A stretch of DNA of 64,000 bases from Delftia tsuruhatensis NBRC 16741. GTDB taxonomy: Bacteria; Pseudomonadota; Gammaproteobacteria; Burkholderiales; Burkholderiaceae_C. Location: assembly GCF_001571325.1 (NCBI RefSeq), contig NZ_BCTO01000010.1, positions 124,001-188,000 of the forward strand. Reading direction: 5' to 3'. The notes below the pieces were generated by a model. That model did no database searches. It had not been told where the DNA came from and was given only the letters and a program-made list of their open reading frames with translations. Shown here piece by piece: positions 50,645 through 62,856 of this stretch. The position numbers were made by a program, and so were the translations under genes. The stretch's first letter is position 1. Each line of letters begins with the position of its first letter.

Positions 50645-50956
50645 ATGTACGCAGTCATAAAAACCGGCGGCAAGCAGTATCGCGTTGCAGCTGGCGAAAA
50701 GATCAAGGTAGAACAGATTGCTGCGGACGTAGGCCAAGAAGTTGTGATCGATCAGGTTCTGGCAGTCGGCAACGGCGCTGAAATCAAGGTCGGCACACCT
50801 CTGGTGTCCGGTGCGTCTGTCAAGGCAACCGTGGTTGCTCACGGCAAGCACGACAAAGTGCACATCTTCAAGATGCGCCGTCGTAAGCATTATCAGAAGC
50901 GCCAAGGCCATCGCCAGCAGTTCACCGAGCTGCAGATCGTGGCGATCGCTGCTTAA
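50645..50956 (+). CDS. rplU: Ribosomal protein bL21
   Basis: The 103-residue large-subunit protein begins [20 protein letters not shown] and ends with the [16 protein letters not shown]-binding stretch. It is followed by rpmA after 15 bp and then obgE, the widespread ribosomal/Obg cluster. Confidence 0.98.
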   Translation: MYAVIKTGGKQYRVAAGEKIKVEQIAADVGQEVVIDQVLAVGNGAEIKVGTPLVSGASVKATVVAHGKHDKVHIFKMRRRKHYQKRQGHRQQFTELQIVAIAA

Positions 50957-50971
50957 TCCAGGAGCTGAGTC

Positions 50972-51229
50972 ATGGCACAGAAAAAAGGCGGCGGCTCTAC
51001 GCGAAACGGGCGCGATTCCAAGCCCAAAATGCTCGGCGTGAAGGCTTTTGGTGGTGAGTTGATCACCGCCGGCTCGATCATCGTGCGCCAACGTGGCACC
51101 AAGTTCCACCCCGGCGACAACGTCGGCGTGGGCAAGGACCACACCCTGTACGCTCTGGTGGACGGCCACGTGTCGTTTGCTGTCAAGGGTGCACTGTCCA
51201 AGCACACGGTCAACGTGACGGCTGCCTAA
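50972..51229 (+). CDS. rpmA: Ribosomal protein bL27
   Basis: The 85-residue protein begins [16 protein letters not shown], whose flexible N-terminus reaches the peptidyl-transferase centre, and continues [18 protein letters not shown]. An aggagct ribosome site precedes it. Confidence 0.98.
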   Translation: MAQKKGGGSTRNGRDSKPKMLGVKAFGGELITAGSIIVRQRGTKFHPGDNVGVGKDHTLYALVDGHVSFAVKGALSKHTVNVTAA

Positions 51230-51251
51230 GCTCTGTCACTTCGACGCTCGA

Positions 51252-51274
51252 AGCCCCGACCTGTCGGGGCTTTG
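51252..51274 (+). terminator. Terminator after rpmA
   Basis: Arms AGCCCCGAC and GTCGGGGCT are followed by a short TTTG. The T-run is short, so some read-through to obgE is likely. Confidence 0.7.
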
Positions 51275-51366
51275 TCGTTTCAGGAGGGCGGTGCATCGTG
51301 CGCTCGTCCCCTTTTCCGTCTCTGAGGTGTGGCCTGGGGCTGTCTGGTGCACACTGCTTTTTGTAA

Positions 51367-52494
<1,128 letters not shown>

Positions 52495-52577
52495 GAGCGG
52501 CCTGTCCCACCCATTGCCTTGATCACAACAGCGGCGGGGTCTGCCTCGGCCTGCGCTGCAAGAATCACTATCCATCC

Positions 52578-53726
52578 ATGTCTTCCAACTTGTTGCGTGA
52601 TGCCCATCGCATCGTGGTCAAGGTCGGCTCCAGCCTGGTGACCAATGAAGGTCGCGGTCTTGATGAGGCCGCGATCCAGGAATGGAGCCGCCAGCTGGCG
52701 GCCCTGGTGCGCGGGGATGAAAGCCATGGAGGCCGGCGGCGCGAGGTGATCATGGTCTCCAGCGGCGCGGTGGCCGAAGGCATGAAGCGTCTGGGCTGGA
52801 TTGCACGGCCCAAGGAGATTCATGAACTGCAGGCCGCTGCGGCCGTGGGGCAGATGGGCCTGATACAGATGTACGAGTCCAAGTTGCGCGAACAGGGCAT
52901 GGGCAGTGCGCAGGTGCTGCTCACGCATGCCGACCTCGCGGACCGCGAGCGCTATCTCAACGCGCGCAACACCTTGCTGACGCTGCTGGAGCTGGGCATC
53001 GTGCCGGTGATCAACGAGAACGACACCGTGGTCAACGACGAGATCAAGTTCGGTGACAACGATACCTTGGGCGCTTTGGTTGCCAATCTGATCGAGGCCG
53101 ATGCCCTGGTCATCCTGACCGATCAGCGAGGCCTTTACAGCGCCGACCCGCGCAGCAATCCCGATGCGCGTTTCATCGATGTGGCCAATGCCGGCGACCC
53201 GGCGCTGGAGGAGATGGCCGGAGGCGCGGGCTCGTCCATTGGCAAGGGTGGGATGATCACCAAGATCCTCGCGGCCAAGCGCGCGGCGGGCTCGGGTGCT
53301 TCAACCGTCATCGCCTGGGGGCGTGAGCAGGACGTGCTGGTGCGTCTGGCGGCAGGCGAGTCCATCGGCACGCTGCTCCTGGCGCAGACGCACAAGAACC
53401 AGGCGCGCAAGCAGTGGATTGCAGACCATCTGCAACTGCGCGGCTCCGTGTCCGTGGATGCCGGCGCCGTGGCCAAGCTGCGCGACGAAGGCAAGAGCCT
53501 GCTGCCCATCGGCATGGTGAATGTGGATGGCGAGTTCGCCCGTGGCGATGTGATCGCGGTGCGCGATGCCCTGGGTATCGAGGTGGCGCGCGGGCTGGCC
53601 AACTATGCAAGTGCCGAGGCGCGGCTGCTGTGTCGCAAAAGCTCGGTGGAGATCGAGCGCCTGCTGGGCTATTCCGCAGGCCCGGAGATGGTGCACCGCG
53701 ACAACATGGTGATTGCGGGGCACTGA
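52578..53726 (+). CDS. proB: ProB, glutamate 5-kinase with PUA domain
   Basis: ProB phosphorylates glutamate, the first step of proline synthesis. The 382-residue protein has the kinase domain ([58 protein letters not shown]) and a C-terminal PUA domain (~280-375). Obg-ProB-RppH-ProS linkage is common in this group. Confidence 0.96.
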   Translation: MSSNLLRDAHRIVVKVGSSLVTNEGRGLDEAAIQEWSRQLAALVRGDESHGGRRREVIMVSSGAVAEGMKRLGWIARPKEIHELQAAAAVGQMGLIQMYESKLREQGMGSAQVLLTHADLADRERYLNARNTLLTLLELGIVPVINENDTVVNDEIKFGDNDTLGALVANLIEADALVILTDQRGLYSADPRSNPDARFIDVANAGDPALEEMAGGAGSSIGKGGMITKILAAKRAAGSGASTVIAWGREQDVLVRLAAGESIGTLLLAQTHKNQARKQWIADHLQLRGSVSVDAGAVAKLRDEGKSLLPIGMVNVDGEFARGDVIAVRDALGIEVARGLANYASAEARLLCRKSSVEIERLLGYSAGPEMVHRDNMVIAGH

Positions 53727-53750
53727 GGCGCCAGACCCTCAAGGCCAAGA

Positions 53751-53776
53751 AAAAGCGCACCCTCGGGTGCGCTTTT
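53751..53776. terminator. Bidirectional terminator between proB and rppH
   Basis: Arms AAAAGCGCACCC and GGGTGCGCTTTT are nearly adjacent, giving an 11-bp stem with a 4-nt loop and T-rich ends on both strands. Confidence 0.88.
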
Positions 53777-53797
53777 GCGTATGGCTCTGGCCCGGTT

Positions 53798-54484
53798 TCA
53801 GACCTTGCCTGGATCGGGTTGCAGGGCTTGCTGCCCCGACTGTGGATCAGGATCGAAACAGGCGCCAGGCGGCAACTCCATGCCGGGATTGACGCGAAAG
53901 CTGCCTGAGCGTGCTGGATGCAAACCCGGCGCAGTGTATGTCTCAGGACCCTGTTCATGGGCTTCCCTGGGGCGCATGCCGCTGCGCAGATAACGGTTGC
54001 GTTGCTGTTCGCCGCGGGGCAGGAACCGGGCCAGCTCGGTCAGGGCCATCTCATAGACGCCGCGCTTGAACTCCACCACCACGTCCAATGGCACCCAGTA
54101 GTCATTCCAGCGCCAGGCGTCGAATTCGGGGTGGTCGGTGGCACGCAGGTTCAAATCCCAGTCGTGACCCATGAGCTGCAGCAAATACCAGATCTGCTTC
54201 TGGCCTTTGTAGTGTCCGCGCGCATCGCGGCGGATGTACCGGTCTGGCACCTCGTAGCGCAACCAGTCCCGGGTGCGGGCGACCACGCGAACGTGGTTGG
54301 GCATCAACCCCACTTCCTCATGCAGTTCCCGGAACATGGCCTGTTCGGGTGTCTCCCCCCGGTCAATGCCGCCCTGTGGAAACTGCCAGCTGTGGGTGCG
54401 GATGCGTTTGCCCCAGAACACCTGGTTCTTTTGGTTGAGCAGGATGATGCCGACGTTCGGGCGAAATCCGTCCCGGTCAAGCAT
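53798..54484 (-). CDS. rppH: RppH, RNA pyrophosphohydrolase
   Basis: RppH removes pyrophosphate from mRNA 5' ends and so triggers RNase E decay. The 228-residue protein has [35 protein letters not shown] and the Nudix core REL.EEVGL. Beyond the ~155-residue catalytic part it has a Pro/Arg-rich tail of about 70 residues, which beta-proteobacterial relatives also carry in variable form. Start ATG 54484 gives the standard N-terminus. Confidence 0.93.
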   Translation of the reverse strand: MLDRDGFRPNVGIILLNQKNQVFWGKRIRTHSWQFPQGGIDRGETPEQAMFRELHEEVGLMPNHVRVVARTRDWLRYEVPDRYIRRDARGHYKGQKQIWYLLQLMGHDWDLNLRATDHPEFDAWRWNDYWVPLDVVVEFKRGVYEMALTELARFLPRGEQQRNRYLRSGMRPREAHEQGPETYTAPGLHPARSGSFRVNPGMELPPGACFDPDPQSGQQALQPDPGKV

Positions 54485-54577
54485 AATCGAACCCCAATTT
54501 TCTGAATTGTGTCCATTATGCACGGTGCCTTGCCAGCGGCAAGCACGCTGCCCCGATTCCCGCGAAGCCCCTGATCC

Positions 54578-56323
54578 ATGAAAGCCTCCCAATTTTTCAT
54601 CTCCACCCTCAAGGAAGCTCCGGCCGACGCCGAAGTGGTCAGCCACAAGCTCATGACGCGGGCCGGCCTGATCAAGAAGCTGGGTGCAGGCATCTACAAC
54701 TACATGCCCATGGGGCTGCGGGTGATCCGCAAGGTCGAGGCCATCGTGCGCGAGGAAATGAACCGTGCCGGTGCCGTGGAGGTGACCATGCCCGTGGTCC
54801 AGCCTGCAGAGATGTGGGAGGAGACCGGCCGCTTCGAGAAGATGGGCCCCGAGCTGCTGCGCATCAAGGACCGCCATGGCCGTGACTTCGTGATCCAGCC
54901 CACCAGCGAAGAGGTGGTGACGGACATTGCGCGCCAGGAGCTCAAGAGCTACAAGCAGCTGCCCAAGAATTTCTACCAGATCCAGACCAAGTTCCGCGAC
55001 GAGCGCCGCCCGCGCTTTGGCCTGATGCGTGGCCGCGAGTTCATCATGAAGGACGCCTATTCCTTCGACAAGGACCGTGATGCGGCCCAGGTCAGCTACC
55101 AGACCATGCGCGCGGCCTACAAGCGCATCTTCGACCGCTTCGGCCTGCAGTACCGTGCCGTGCGTGCAGACAGTGGTGCCATCGGCGGCGATCTGAGCGA
55201 GGAATTCCAGGTCATCGCTTCCACGGGCGAGGACGCCATCGTCTACTGCCCAAGCAGCGACTATGCCGCCAATATCGAAAAGGCCGAGGCCCTGGCGCCT
55301 GCGGACCCCCGTCCCGCTGCGGCCCAGGCGATGACCAAGGTGGCGACGCCCGGCAACAGCACCTGCGAATCTGTCGCAGCCCAGCTGGGCCTGCCGCTGT
55401 CGCAGACGGTGAAGTCCCTGGTGCTGGCCACCGACAAGCTCGACGACAAGGGCGAGGTGGCAGGCAGCCAGATCTGGCTGCTGCTGCTGCGCGGTGATCA
55501 TGAAATGAACGAGATCAAGGTGGCCAAGGTGCCGGGCCTGGACGTGGGCTTCCGCTTTGCCACTGTGGCCGAGATCGAGGAGCACTTCGGTTGCCAGCCC
55601 GGCTACCTGGGCCCGATCGGCCTGAAGCAGCCCGTGAAGCTGGTCGTGGACCGCGAGGTCGCCGTGATGGCCGACTGGGTCTGCGGCGCGAACGAGGCCG
55701 ACTTCCACATCACCGGCGTGAACTTCGGCCGCGACCTGCCCGAGCCTGATGTGGTGGCCGACCTGCGCAACGTGGTGGCTGGCGACAAGTCTCCTGATGG
55801 CGCAGGCGAGCTGGCCATTGAGCGCGGAATTGAAGTCGGCCATGTGTTCTACCTGGGTACCAAGTACTCCCAGGCCATGAACGCCACCTTCCTGGCCGAG
55901 AACGGCAAGCCCTCGCTGTTTGAAATGGGCTGCTACGGCATTGGCGTGACGCGCCTGCCCGCTGCAGCCATCGAACAGAACCATGACGAGCGCGGCATCA
56001 TCTGGCCCGACGCGATTGCGCCCTTCACCGTGGTGGTCTGCCCCATTGGCATGGACCGCAGCGAACCCGTGAAGGAAGCTGCCGAGAAGCTGCATGCCGA
56101 GCTGCTGGCACTGGGTGTGGACGTGATCCTGGACGATCGTGGCGAACGTCCGGGCGCCATGTTTGCCGACTGGGAGCTGATTGGCGTGCCGCACCGCGTG
56201 GTGCTGTCCGACCGGGGCCTCAAGGAAGGCCAGGTCGAGTACCAGCATCGCCGCGACACGGAAGCGACCAAGCTGGCCGCCGCCGATGTGCTGGGCCATC
56301 TCAAGCAAAGGCTGGGCCTGTGA
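54578..56323 (+). CDS. proS: ProS, prolyl-tRNA synthetase
   Basis: The 581-residue class II synthetase charges tRNA-Pro. Motif 2 ([26 protein letters not shown] is the key region, read in two parts) and motif 3 ([13 protein letters not shown]) flank the insertion domain that edits Ala-tRNA-Pro (residues ~235-405). The C-terminal anticodon-binding domain ends in LKQRLGL. The next gene starts within its stop codon. Confidence 0.97.
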   Translation: MKASQFFISTLKEAPADAEVVSHKLMTRAGLIKKLGAGIYNYMPMGLRVIRKVEAIVREEMNRAGAVEVTMPVVQPAEMWEETGRFEKMGPELLRIKDRHGRDFVIQPTSEEVVTDIARQELKSYKQLPKNFYQIQTKFRDERRPRFGLMRGREFIMKDAYSFDKDRDAAQVSYQTMRAAYKRIFDRFGLQYRAVRADSGAIGGDLSEEFQVIASTGEDAIVYCPSSDYAANIEKAEALAPADPRPAAAQAMTKVATPGNSTCESVAAQLGLPLSQTVKSLVLATDKLDDKGEVAGSQIWLLLLRGDHEMNEIKVAKVPGLDVGFRFATVAEIEEHFGCQPGYLGPIGLKQPVKLVVDREVAVMADWVCGANEADFHITGVNFGRDLPEPDVVADLRNVVAGDKSPDGAGELAIERGIEVGHVFYLGTKYSQAMNATFLAENGKPSLFEMGCYGIGVTRLPAAAIEQNHDERGIIWPDAIAPFTVVVCPIGMDRSEPVKEAAEKLHAELLALGVDVILDDRGERPGAMFADWELIGVPHRVVLSDRGLKEGQVEYQHRRDTEATKLAAADVLGHLKQRLGL

Positions 56324-56973
56324 GCCAGGCGCCCGTGGTGACGCGACGCGATTGCCTGCGCCTGGCGGCTTCGCTGGGCTCGGCACCGCTGCTCGGCGGG
56401 CTGGCCGCGCCCGCCTGGGCCGGTGGCCAGCTGGAGGAGCCGCTGGCCGATTCGGTGCGCACTGCGCTGAGTTCCGCCGTCACGGGATCGGCGCCGCCCG
56501 AGCTGCGCTTTGCCTCCACCGAGGCCCGGCTGGACTACCTGCGCTGGCTCACGGCCAGCAGCGAGCGCCTGCGTTCGCGCAAGCCGGAGCTGGCGACGAG
56601 GCTGGAGTTCCTGCAAACCGTCTGGTACGAGTCCAAGCGTGCCGGCCTGGAAGTCTCTCTGGTGATGGGGCTGGTGCAGGTGGAGAGCGCGTTCCGCAAG
56701 TTCGCCATCTCCAGCGTGGGTGCACGCGGCTACATGCAGATCATGCCGTTCTGGATGCGGCTGATCGGCGATGGAGACATCGGCAAGCTGTTTCACATGC
56801 AGACCAATCTGCGCTTTGGCTGCGTGATCCTGCGCCACTATCTGGACCGCGAAAAAGGCGATGCCTACATGGCGCTGGGCCGCTACAACGGCAGCCGGGG
56901 ACAGCCCCAGTACCCGAATGCGGTGTTCGCTGCGCAGCGGCGCTGGGAGATAGAGCCCTCGCGCTCGGCTTGA
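56320..56973 (+). CDS. Lytic transglycosylase (SLT domain)
   Basis: The 217-residue exported protein has a signal peptide with adjacent arginines ([14 protein letters not shown]), possibly for Tat, ending near PAWAGG. The SLT domain shows the catalytic Glu in [28 protein letters not shown] (read as VQVESAF then [13 protein letters not shown]) and the ALGRYNGS motif. It should cleave peptidoglycan in the periplasm. A GTG start overlaps the proS stop (GTGA), an odd coupling of a synthetase to a cell-wall enzyme. Confidence 0.87.
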   Translation: MSQAPVVTRRDCLRLAASLGSAPLLGGLAAPAWAGGQLEEPLADSVRTALSSAVTGSAPPELRFASTEARLDYLRWLTASSERLRSRKPELATRLEFLQTVWYESKRAGLEVSLVMGLVQVESAFRKFAISSVGARGYMQIMPFWMRLIGDGDIGKLFHMQTNLRFGCVILRHYLDREKGDAYMALGRYNGSRGQPQYPNAVFAAQRRWEIEPSRSA

Positions 56974-57025
56974 GGGCCGCGCAGCGCCGCCGAGCGGCTT
57001 CGCGGCTGCTGTTCTGCGTTGTCCG

Positions 57026-58399
57026 TCAGGACGACGTCTCCGACGACATGCTGGACACCTTGGCCACGGCCGCTGCCGTGTCGCCGGCGTTGGGCGGCGC
57101 GGCCGGGCTGCTGGCGGACATGCGCGTGACCAGCACCTGGTCGATGCGGTAGCTGTCCACGTCCATGACCTCGAAACGGTAGCCGCCCCATTGCACGGTG
57201 TCGGTGCGCCTGGGAATGCGGCGCAGCATCACCATGAGGAAGCCGCCCAGGGTCTCGTAGTCCTCGGCGTGGGGCAGCTCGTCGAGTTCCAGGGCCTGCA
57301 TCACATCCTCGACCGGCGTGACGCCGTCGATCAGCCAGGAGTTCTCGTCGCGGCGCAGGATCTGCTCCTCGTCGCCCGGGCTGACCAGGCCGCCCATCAC
57401 CGTGCTCATCACGTCATTGAGCGTGACCACGCCGACCACCAGGCTGTATTCGTTGACGATGACGGCAAAGTCCTCATGCACCTGGCGAAACTGCTCCAGC
57501 ACCTCGGCCAGCGTCAGGCGGTCCGGCACGACCAGCACCTTGTGGACCAGGGAGTCGTCCATAAGCGACAGGGGCTGGTTGTTCAGCGCGCGCTGGAACA
57601 GGTCCTTGGCATCGACATAGCCGACGATGTGGTCGATGTCGCCATCGCAGACGGGGTAGGTGGAAAAAGGTTCTTCGGCAATGCGGACCCGGATCAGTTC
57701 GTCGGGGTCGTCACGGTGGAAGTAGGCGATGCGGTCGCGCTGCGTCATGGCCGAGCCGATGGTGCGCGAGTCCAGCTCGAACAGGTTGGCGATCACCTGC
57801 TGCTCCTTCGCGGCCAGCACGCCGGCGCGCGCGCCAGCTTCGGTCATGGCCAGGATGTCTTCGTGCGTGATGCGGTCGTCGCGCACCGTGGGCAGGCCTA
57901 AGAGCTTGGCAACGGCGTCCGCCAGGTGGTTGAAGCACCAGACCAGGGGCTTGAGCACGGCCATGCACCAGAGCATGGGGCGCAGCACGCGGATGGCCAG
58001 GGCTTCGGGCTCGGCCATGCTCAGGCGCTTGGGCAGCAGGTCGGCAAAGAGGATGAACAGCGAGGTGACGGTGGCGAACGAGAGCAGAAAGCCCACGGTC
58101 TGTGCCCGGCTCTCGGGCAGCCAGAGCATGAGCAATTCGGCCAGATAGGGCGTCAATGCCCCTTCGCCCACCACGCCGCCCAGGATGGCGACGGCATTCA
58201 GCCCAATCTGCGTGACCGTGAAGTACTCGCCCGGCTGGGCCTGCATCTTCATGACCTGTTCGGCGCGTGGCTCCCCGTCCTCCGCCATCTGCCGAAGCCG
58301 CAGGCGCCGCGAGGCGGCCAGCGAGATCTCGGCCACGGAGAAGAAGGCACTGGTCAGTATCAGTGCGACGATCAACAGCAGACTTTGGGACAGACTCAT
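57026..58399 (-). CDS. CNNM/CBS-domain protein (CorC/HlyC family)
   Basis: The 457-residue protein has an N-terminal CNNM (DUF21) membrane domain of about four spans (SAFFSVAEISLAASRRLRLRQ), two CBS domains (~210-330), and a C-terminal CorC_HlyC domain (WLIDGVTPVEDVMQ to the end). Such proteins act in magnesium or cobalt efflux, or tolerance, although the exact ion is not shown by sequence. A Ser/Ala-rich tail is unremarkable. The upstream ATG 58465 would add a non-conserved stretch. Confidence 0.88.
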   Translation of the reverse strand: MSLSQSLLLIVALILTSAFFSVAEISLAASRRLRLRQMAEDGEPRAEQVMKMQAQPGEYFTVTQIGLNAVAILGGVVGEGALTPYLAELLMLWLPESRAQTVGFLLSFATVTSLFILFADLLPKRLSMAEPEALAIRVLRPMLWCMAVLKPLVWCFNHLADAVAKLLGLPTVRDDRITHEDILAMTEAGARAGVLAAKEQQVIANLFELDSRTIGSAMTQRDRIAYFHRDDPDELIRVRIAEEPFSTYPVCDGDIDHIVGYVDAKDLFQRALNNQPLSLMDDSLVHKVLVVPDRLTLAEVLEQFRQVHEDFAVIVNEYSLVVGVVTLNDVMSTVMGGLVSPGDEEQILRRDENSWLIDGVTPVEDVMQALELDELPHAEDYETLGGFLMVMLRRIPRRTDTVQWGGYRFEVMDVDSYRIDQVLVTRMSASSPAAPPNAGDTAAAVAKVSSMSSETSS

Positions 58400-58526
58400 A
58401 GGCAAGGCGGAGAAGCGGGCGCAGGCGCGGTTTTCCGGATGTGAAAGATGTGTCCATTCGACCACACATCACATGCCCCTGGCCTTGTGGCAAGCCCGGG
58501 CAGTGCGCTGGCAGTCCGCCACGGGC

Positions 58527-58552
58527 GAAAAAAAGCCACCCAAGGGTGGCTT
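58527..58552 (-). terminator. Terminator of the hemA-prfA-prmC-grxD unit
   Basis: On the minus strand, arms AAGCCACCC and GGGTGGCTT run into a T-tract. It lies 60 nt after the grxD stop and fits the end of that unit. Confidence 0.82.
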
Positions 58553-58611
58553 GATTCTGCGCAGCAGCGGGCGCAGGCGGGTTGCTGCGCGCGAGTCGCA
58601 AGCCTGCGAAC

Positions 58612-58935
58612 TCAGGCCTTGGGTGCCAGCAGCTGCTGCAACTCGCCGGATTCGTACATCTCCATCATGATGTCCGAGCCGCCGATGAACTCGCCCTGCA
58701 CGTAGAGCTGGGGGATCGTGGGCCAGTTGCTGTAGTCCTTGATGCCCTGGCGGATTTCCTGGTCCTCGAGCACGTTGACGGTGGAGATGTCCTTGGTCTC
58801 CACGCCGCAGGCCTTGAGAATCTGGATGGCGCGGCCCGAGAAACCGCACATGGGAAAGCTGGCGCTGCCCTTCATGAACAGCAGGATGTTGTTGCTTTTG
58901 ACCAGTTGGTCGATGCGTTGCTGGGTGTCGCTCAT
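58612..58935 (-). CDS. grxD: GrxD, monothiol CGFS glutaredoxin
   Basis: The 107-residue protein carries the active site CGFS (FPMCGFSGRA) of monothiol glutaredoxins, which bind a labile 2Fe-2S cluster with glutathione and pass it on. WPTIPQLYVQGEFIGGSDI is the GSH-binding part. It ends the hemA-prfA-prmC-grxD run. BolA-type partners of these proteins include the one at 17.3 kb. Confidence 0.95.
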   Translation of the reverse strand: MSDTQQRIDQLVKSNNILLFMKGSASFPMCGFSGRAIQILKACGVETKDISTVNVLEDQEIRQGIKDYSNWPTIPQLYVQGEFIGGSDIMMEMYESGELQQLLAPKA

Positions 58936-59051
58936 CTGTGTGGTGCTCCGGGGTCGTGGTGGGCGCCGCAGGCGCGGCGGCATGGATGGGATTATTTCAC
59001 TCTCGGCGCGGACTTTGAAAGCATGCGGGAATGCTGCGCCCGGACCCGAGC

Positions 59052-59909
59052 TCAGGCTTGCGCTGTCCATTGCCCGCCCGTGCAGCGGGCGATGCCGCCC
59101 AGGTCGTGGCGGTGTTGCACGCTCTCAAAGCCGGCGCTGCGCAGCAGGGTGGCCACGGCATCGGCCTGGTCCCAGCCATGCTCGAGCAGCAGCCAGCCGC
59201 CGCTGGCCAGCAGCGCAGGCGCCTGCGCGACGATGGCGCGGATGTCGGACAGGCCATCGGCGCCGCTGGCCAGAGCCGACAGCGGCTCATGCTCCAACGC
59301 CAGCAAGTGCGGATCGTCGTCGCGGATATAGGGCGGATTGCTGACGATGAGGTTGAACGGCGCCTGGCCTGCCAGCGGCTCCAGCCAGCTGCCATGCGCA
59401 AACCGCACGCCCAGCTGCAGGCGCGTGGCATTGGCGCTGGCCACGGCCAGCGCGTCGGCACTGGCATCCACGGCCCACACGGTGGCGCCGGGGCGCTGGC
59501 TCTGCAGGGCCAGGGCAATCGCTCCGCTGCCGGTGCCCAGATCCGCCACACGGCATGCGGGGCCGCTCGGGGCCTGGGCGGGTATCAGCTCCAGCGCCCA
59601 GTCCACCAGGGTTTCGGTATCGGGGCGAGGGTCGAGCACGCGTGCGTCCACGGCCAGATCCAGCCCGTAGAACTCCTTGTGGCCCACCAGGTAGGCGACG
59701 GGCTCCCCGCTCAGTCGGCGTGTGCACAGCGCGGCATAGACGCCGGCCTGGGGCGCGGTCAGCGCGTCCCCGTCGTGGGTGAGCAGCCAGGCGCGGCCGC
59801 CGGCCTGGCGTCCGAGCACATGCAGCAGCAGCATTTGCGCGTCGATGCGCGCAAGCCCCTGGGCCTGGGAGTGCTGCAGAGCCTCTTTGATGGTGGGTAG
59901 GTTGGCCAT
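59052..59909 (-). CDS. prmC: PrmC, release-factor glutamine methyltransferase
   Basis: PrmC methylates the GGQ glutamine of release factors. The 285-residue protein has the N-terminal helical domain (residues ~1-80), then the methyltransferase fold with DLGTGSGAIALAL and the catalytic SNPPYI. prfA, its substrate gene, lies 10 bp upstream, so both are co-expressed. Confidence 0.96.
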   Translation of the reverse strand: MANLPTIKEALQHSQAQGLARIDAQMLLLHVLGRQAGGRAWLLTHDGDALTAPQAGVYAALCTRRLSGEPVAYLVGHKEFYGLDLAVDARVLDPRPDTETLVDWALELIPAQAPSGPACRVADLGTGSGAIALALQSQRPGATVWAVDASADALAVASANATRLQLGVRFAHGSWLEPLAGQAPFNLIVSNPPYIRDDDPHLLALEHEPLSALASGADGLSDIRAIVAQAPALLASGGWLLLEHGWDQADAVATLLRSAGFESVQHRHDLGGIARCTGGQWTAQA

Positions 59910-59919
59910 GGCCCGCGCC

Positions 59920-61002
59920 TCAGCTGTTGACCTGCAGCTCGGCCAGCAGTTCGGCCTCGCGTGCGGCCTGCAGCGCGTCGAGCACGTCGCCCAGGTCGCC
60001 TTCCATCACGGCCAGCAGCTTGTAGATGGTGAGGTTGATGCGGTGGTCGGTGAGCCGGCCCTGGGGGAAGTTGTAGGTGCGGATGCGGTCGCTGCGGTCG
60101 CCGCTGCCGATCAGGCCCTTGCGCAGCGCGGCCTCCTTGGCCTCGCGCTCGCTGCGCTCCTTTTCCTGCAGGCGCGCCTGCAGCACCTGCAGGGCCTTGG
60201 CCTTGTTGCTGTGCTGGCTGCGGCCGTCCTGGCACTCGGCGACGATGCCCGTGGGCAGGTGGACCACGCGCACGGCCGAGTCGGTCTTGTTGATGTGCTG
60301 GCCTCCGGCGCCGCTGGCGCGGAAGGTGTCGATGCGCAGGTCGGCCGGGTTGAGCGTGATGGCCTGGGTTTCGTCAGGCTCGGGCATGACGGCCACGGTG
60401 CAGGCACTGGTGTGGATGCGGCCCTGGGTCTCGGTGGCAGGCACGCGCTGCACGCGGTGGCCACCGGATTCGAAGCGCAGGCGGCCATAGACGTCGGTGC
60501 CTTCCACGCGCAGCACCACTTCCTTGTAGCCGCCCAGCTCGCTTTCGTTGGCGCTCATGATCTCGACCTTCCAGCCCACGGCGTCGCAGTGGCGCGTGTA
60601 CATGCGTGCCAGATCGCCTGCGAACAGGGCAGATTCATCGCCACCCGTGCCCGCGCGGATTTCCAGGTAGGCGTTGCGCGCGTCGTCGGGGTCCTTGGGC
60701 AGGAGCAGGCGCTGCAGTTCATCTTCCAGCTGCACCAGCTCGATCTCTGCGCCGGAGATTTCCTCGCGCGCCATTTCCTCCATGTCGGGATCGTCCAGCA
60801 TGTCCCTGGCAGAGGCCAGATCGGCCTCGCGCTGGCGGTAGCGTGCATAGCGGCCGGCAATGGCCGTCACATCTGCATGCTCGCGCGAGATGGCACGGTA
60901 CTGCTTCATGTCGCCCATGATGTCTTCGCGCGAGAGCAGGAAGTCGAGTTCTTCAAGGCGCTGGGCGTAGCGCTCCAGTTGTTGGCGCAGAAAGTCTTGC
61001 AT
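59920..61002 (-). CDS. prfA: PrfA, peptide chain release factor 1
   Basis: RF1 ends translation at UAA and UAG. The 360-residue protein has the PxT anticodon-like motif ([10 protein letters not shown]) and the GGQ loop ([14 protein letters not shown]), plus RDxxT-like conserved stretches. It is encoded between hemA and prmC. Confidence 0.97.
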   Translation of the reverse strand: MQDFLRQQLERYAQRLEELDFLLSREDIMGDMKQYRAISREHADVTAIAGRYARYRQREADLASARDMLDDPDMEEMAREEISGAEIELVQLEDELQRLLLPKDPDDARNAYLEIRAGTGGDESALFAGDLARMYTRHCDAVGWKVEIMSANESELGGYKEVVLRVEGTDVYGRLRFESGGHRVQRVPATETQGRIHTSACTVAVMPEPDETQAITLNPADLRIDTFRASGAGGQHINKTDSAVRVVHLPTGIVAECQDGRSQHSNKAKALQVLQARLQEKERSEREAKEAALRKGLIGSGDRSDRIRTYNFPQGRLTDHRINLTIYKLLAVMEGDLGDVLDALQAAREAELLAELQVNS

Positions 61003-61127
61003 GGTGTGAGGCGATGGTGCGAAGGGCTGCGCGGGGCAGCGCTGCGGCGGGGGAACGAGGTGGCCGGAAGTGGGCCGAGGCGCCAGAGACCCGCGGGCGC
61101 GCGGCTCTCTGAAGGGGGCGAGCGTCG

Positions 61128-62453
61128 CTAGAGCGCCTTGTCGGGAGTCGTGCCGCGCGGACCGCCTGGCGCGGAGCGCAGGAACAGGCGCGAGACCGTG
61201 TCCATGGTCTGGGTGCGCTGGTCGGCGTCACCCTTGTGCAGCTCGGCCAGGGTGCCGTGCAGCATTTTCTGCGTGAGGCCGCGCGACAGGGCCTCCAGCA
61301 CGGTGTCTATGTCCTCGCCCTTGGCCAGCAGCTTCTTGGCCCGTGCAATCTCCAGCGCACGCCATTCGTCGGTCTGGGTGTTGAGCTGCCGGATCAGCGG
61401 GACGACGCCGGCCTGCGGGCGGCGCTGGTCCAGCCAGTGCATGAAACTTTGCACGCCGTGGTCGATGATGACTTCGGCCTGCTCGACCGCTGCCTGGCGC
61501 TGGGCCTGGCCCGTGCGCACCACCGTGGCCAGATCGTCCACGGTGTAGAGGTAGACGTCGCGCAGGTCCTTGACCTCGGATTCGATATCGCGGGGCACGG
61601 CCAGATCGACCATGAACATGGGCCGGTGCTTGCGCCTCTTGAGCGCGCTTTCGACGGCGCCCAGGCCGATGATGGGCAGGCTGGAGGCCGTGCAACTGAT
61701 CACGGCATCGTATTCATGCAGATGCTCGGGCAAGTCGGCCAGCCGCATGGTGCCGGCGCCAAACTGGGCGGCCAGCTTTTCGCCGCGCTCCAGCGTGCGG
61801 TTGGCGATCATGATCTGCTTGGGGTGGCGGGCCGCGAAATGGGTGGAGACCAGCTCGATCATCTCGCCCGCGCCCACGAACAGCACGCGGATCTGGGAGA
61901 GGTCTTCGAACAGCTGGCCGGCCAGCCGCACGGCGGCAGCGGCCATGCTGATGCTGTGGGCACCGATTTCGGTGGAGCTGCGCACTTCCTTGGCCACCGC
62001 GAAGCTGCGCTGGAACAGCTGGTTCAGCGTGCTGCCCAGGGCGCCTGCGTTCTCTGCGGCGCGCACGGCATTCTTCATCTGGCCCAGGATCTGGGCCTCG
62101 CCCAGCACCATGGAATCGAGCCCGCTGGCCACGCGGAAGGCATGGCGCGCCACATGGCCGTCTTCCAGCAGATAGGAGTGCGAGCGCAGCAGTTCGGACG
62201 AGATGCCGCCGCTGTTGGCCAGCCAGTGCAGCGTATGGTCCATGGCCGGCATTTCGGCCGCGCAGTAGATCTCGGTACGGTTGCAGGTGGAGAGAATGGC
62301 GGTCTCTATCGCACTGTGCTGGCGGCCCGGGCCGGTCAGCGATTCGCGCAGACCCTGCAGCGTGGGCACGATCTGGTCGAGCGCGAACGCGAAACGTCCC
62401 CGCATATCAAGCGGAGCCGTGTGGTGGTTGATGCCGAGTGCCCAGACTGCCAT
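61128..62453 (-). CDS. hemA: HemA, glutamyl-tRNA reductase
   Basis: HemA starts tetrapyrrole synthesis by reducing glutamyl-tRNA. The 441-residue protein has the catalytic cysteine in [11 protein letters not shown], the NADPH-binding part with [16 protein letters not shown] and the C-terminal dimer helices. A 125-bp gap separates it from prfA on the same strand. Confidence 0.97.
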   Translation of the reverse strand: MAVWALGINHHTAPLDMRGRFAFALDQIVPTLQGLRESLTGPGRQHSAIETAILSTCNRTEIYCAAEMPAMDHTLHWLANSGGISSELLRSHSYLLEDGHVARHAFRVASGLDSMVLGEAQILGQMKNAVRAAENAGALGSTLNQLFQRSFAVAKEVRSSTEIGAHSISMAAAAVRLAGQLFEDLSQIRVLFVGAGEMIELVSTHFAARHPKQIMIANRTLERGEKLAAQFGAGTMRLADLPEHLHEYDAVISCTASSLPIIGLGAVESALKRRKHRPMFMVDLAVPRDIESEVKDLRDVYLYTVDDLATVVRTGQAQRQAAVEQAEVIIDHGVQSFMHWLDQRRPQAGVVPLIRQLNTQTDEWRALEIARAKKLLAKGEDIDTVLEALSRGLTQKMLHGTLAELHKGDADQRTQTMDTVSRLFLRSAPGGPRGTTPDKAL

Positions 62454-62525
62454 AACCCGGGATTATAAAATTTCGCGCAGTTTCAGGCATCCCTGAACAC
62501 AACACCCTGGAATCGGAGCCCGCAC

Positions 62526-62801
62526 ATGGGATGGATTGCGAGTACGAATCATTGGCTGAACTTCCTGGCGCCTGCACTTTTCCTGTCGCCGGCCCTGATG
62601 TTGTGCGCGCTTTTGATCTATGGGAAATCGCAGCAATCCATGGCCTGGTGGTCACAGGTTGCTATCAATTTAATTGTTGGTGCACTGGTGCTGCTGGCGG
62701 GGCTGTGGTGGTTCGGGCGCGATGCAAAGATGGCCACCTATGCTGCGCTGGTCGTGGTGATGGCGCTTTGCCAGTGGGTGTTTTCACGCGGCTGGCGCTG
62801 A
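62526..62801 (+). CDS. Small membrane protein, function unknown
   Basis: The 91-residue protein has three probable membrane spans (around residues 12-32, 43-63 and 70-86) with a short positive C-terminus (SRGWR). A GGAG-like site precedes the ATG. It is divergent from hemA. No family is recognised; it could be accounted for as an accessory membrane protein only by inference. Confidence 0.7.
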   Translation: MGWIASTNHWLNFLAPALFLSPALMLCALLIYGKSQQSMAWWSQVAINLIVGALVLLAGLWWFGRDAKMATYAALVVVMALCQWVFSRGWR

Positions 62802-62856
62802 TGGCTGACAGCAAAGATTGATGCAGATCAACGGAAGAGGGCGTTTCTCCTGGCGA

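Noticed and set aside
53798-56386. An 862-codon minus-strand frame running from rppH through the opposite strand of proS
   Set aside because: Only the first-encountered 3' part (53798-54484) is real RppH, which starts at its conserved [12 protein letters not shown]. The remainder is antisense to proS and lacks any recognisable domain.
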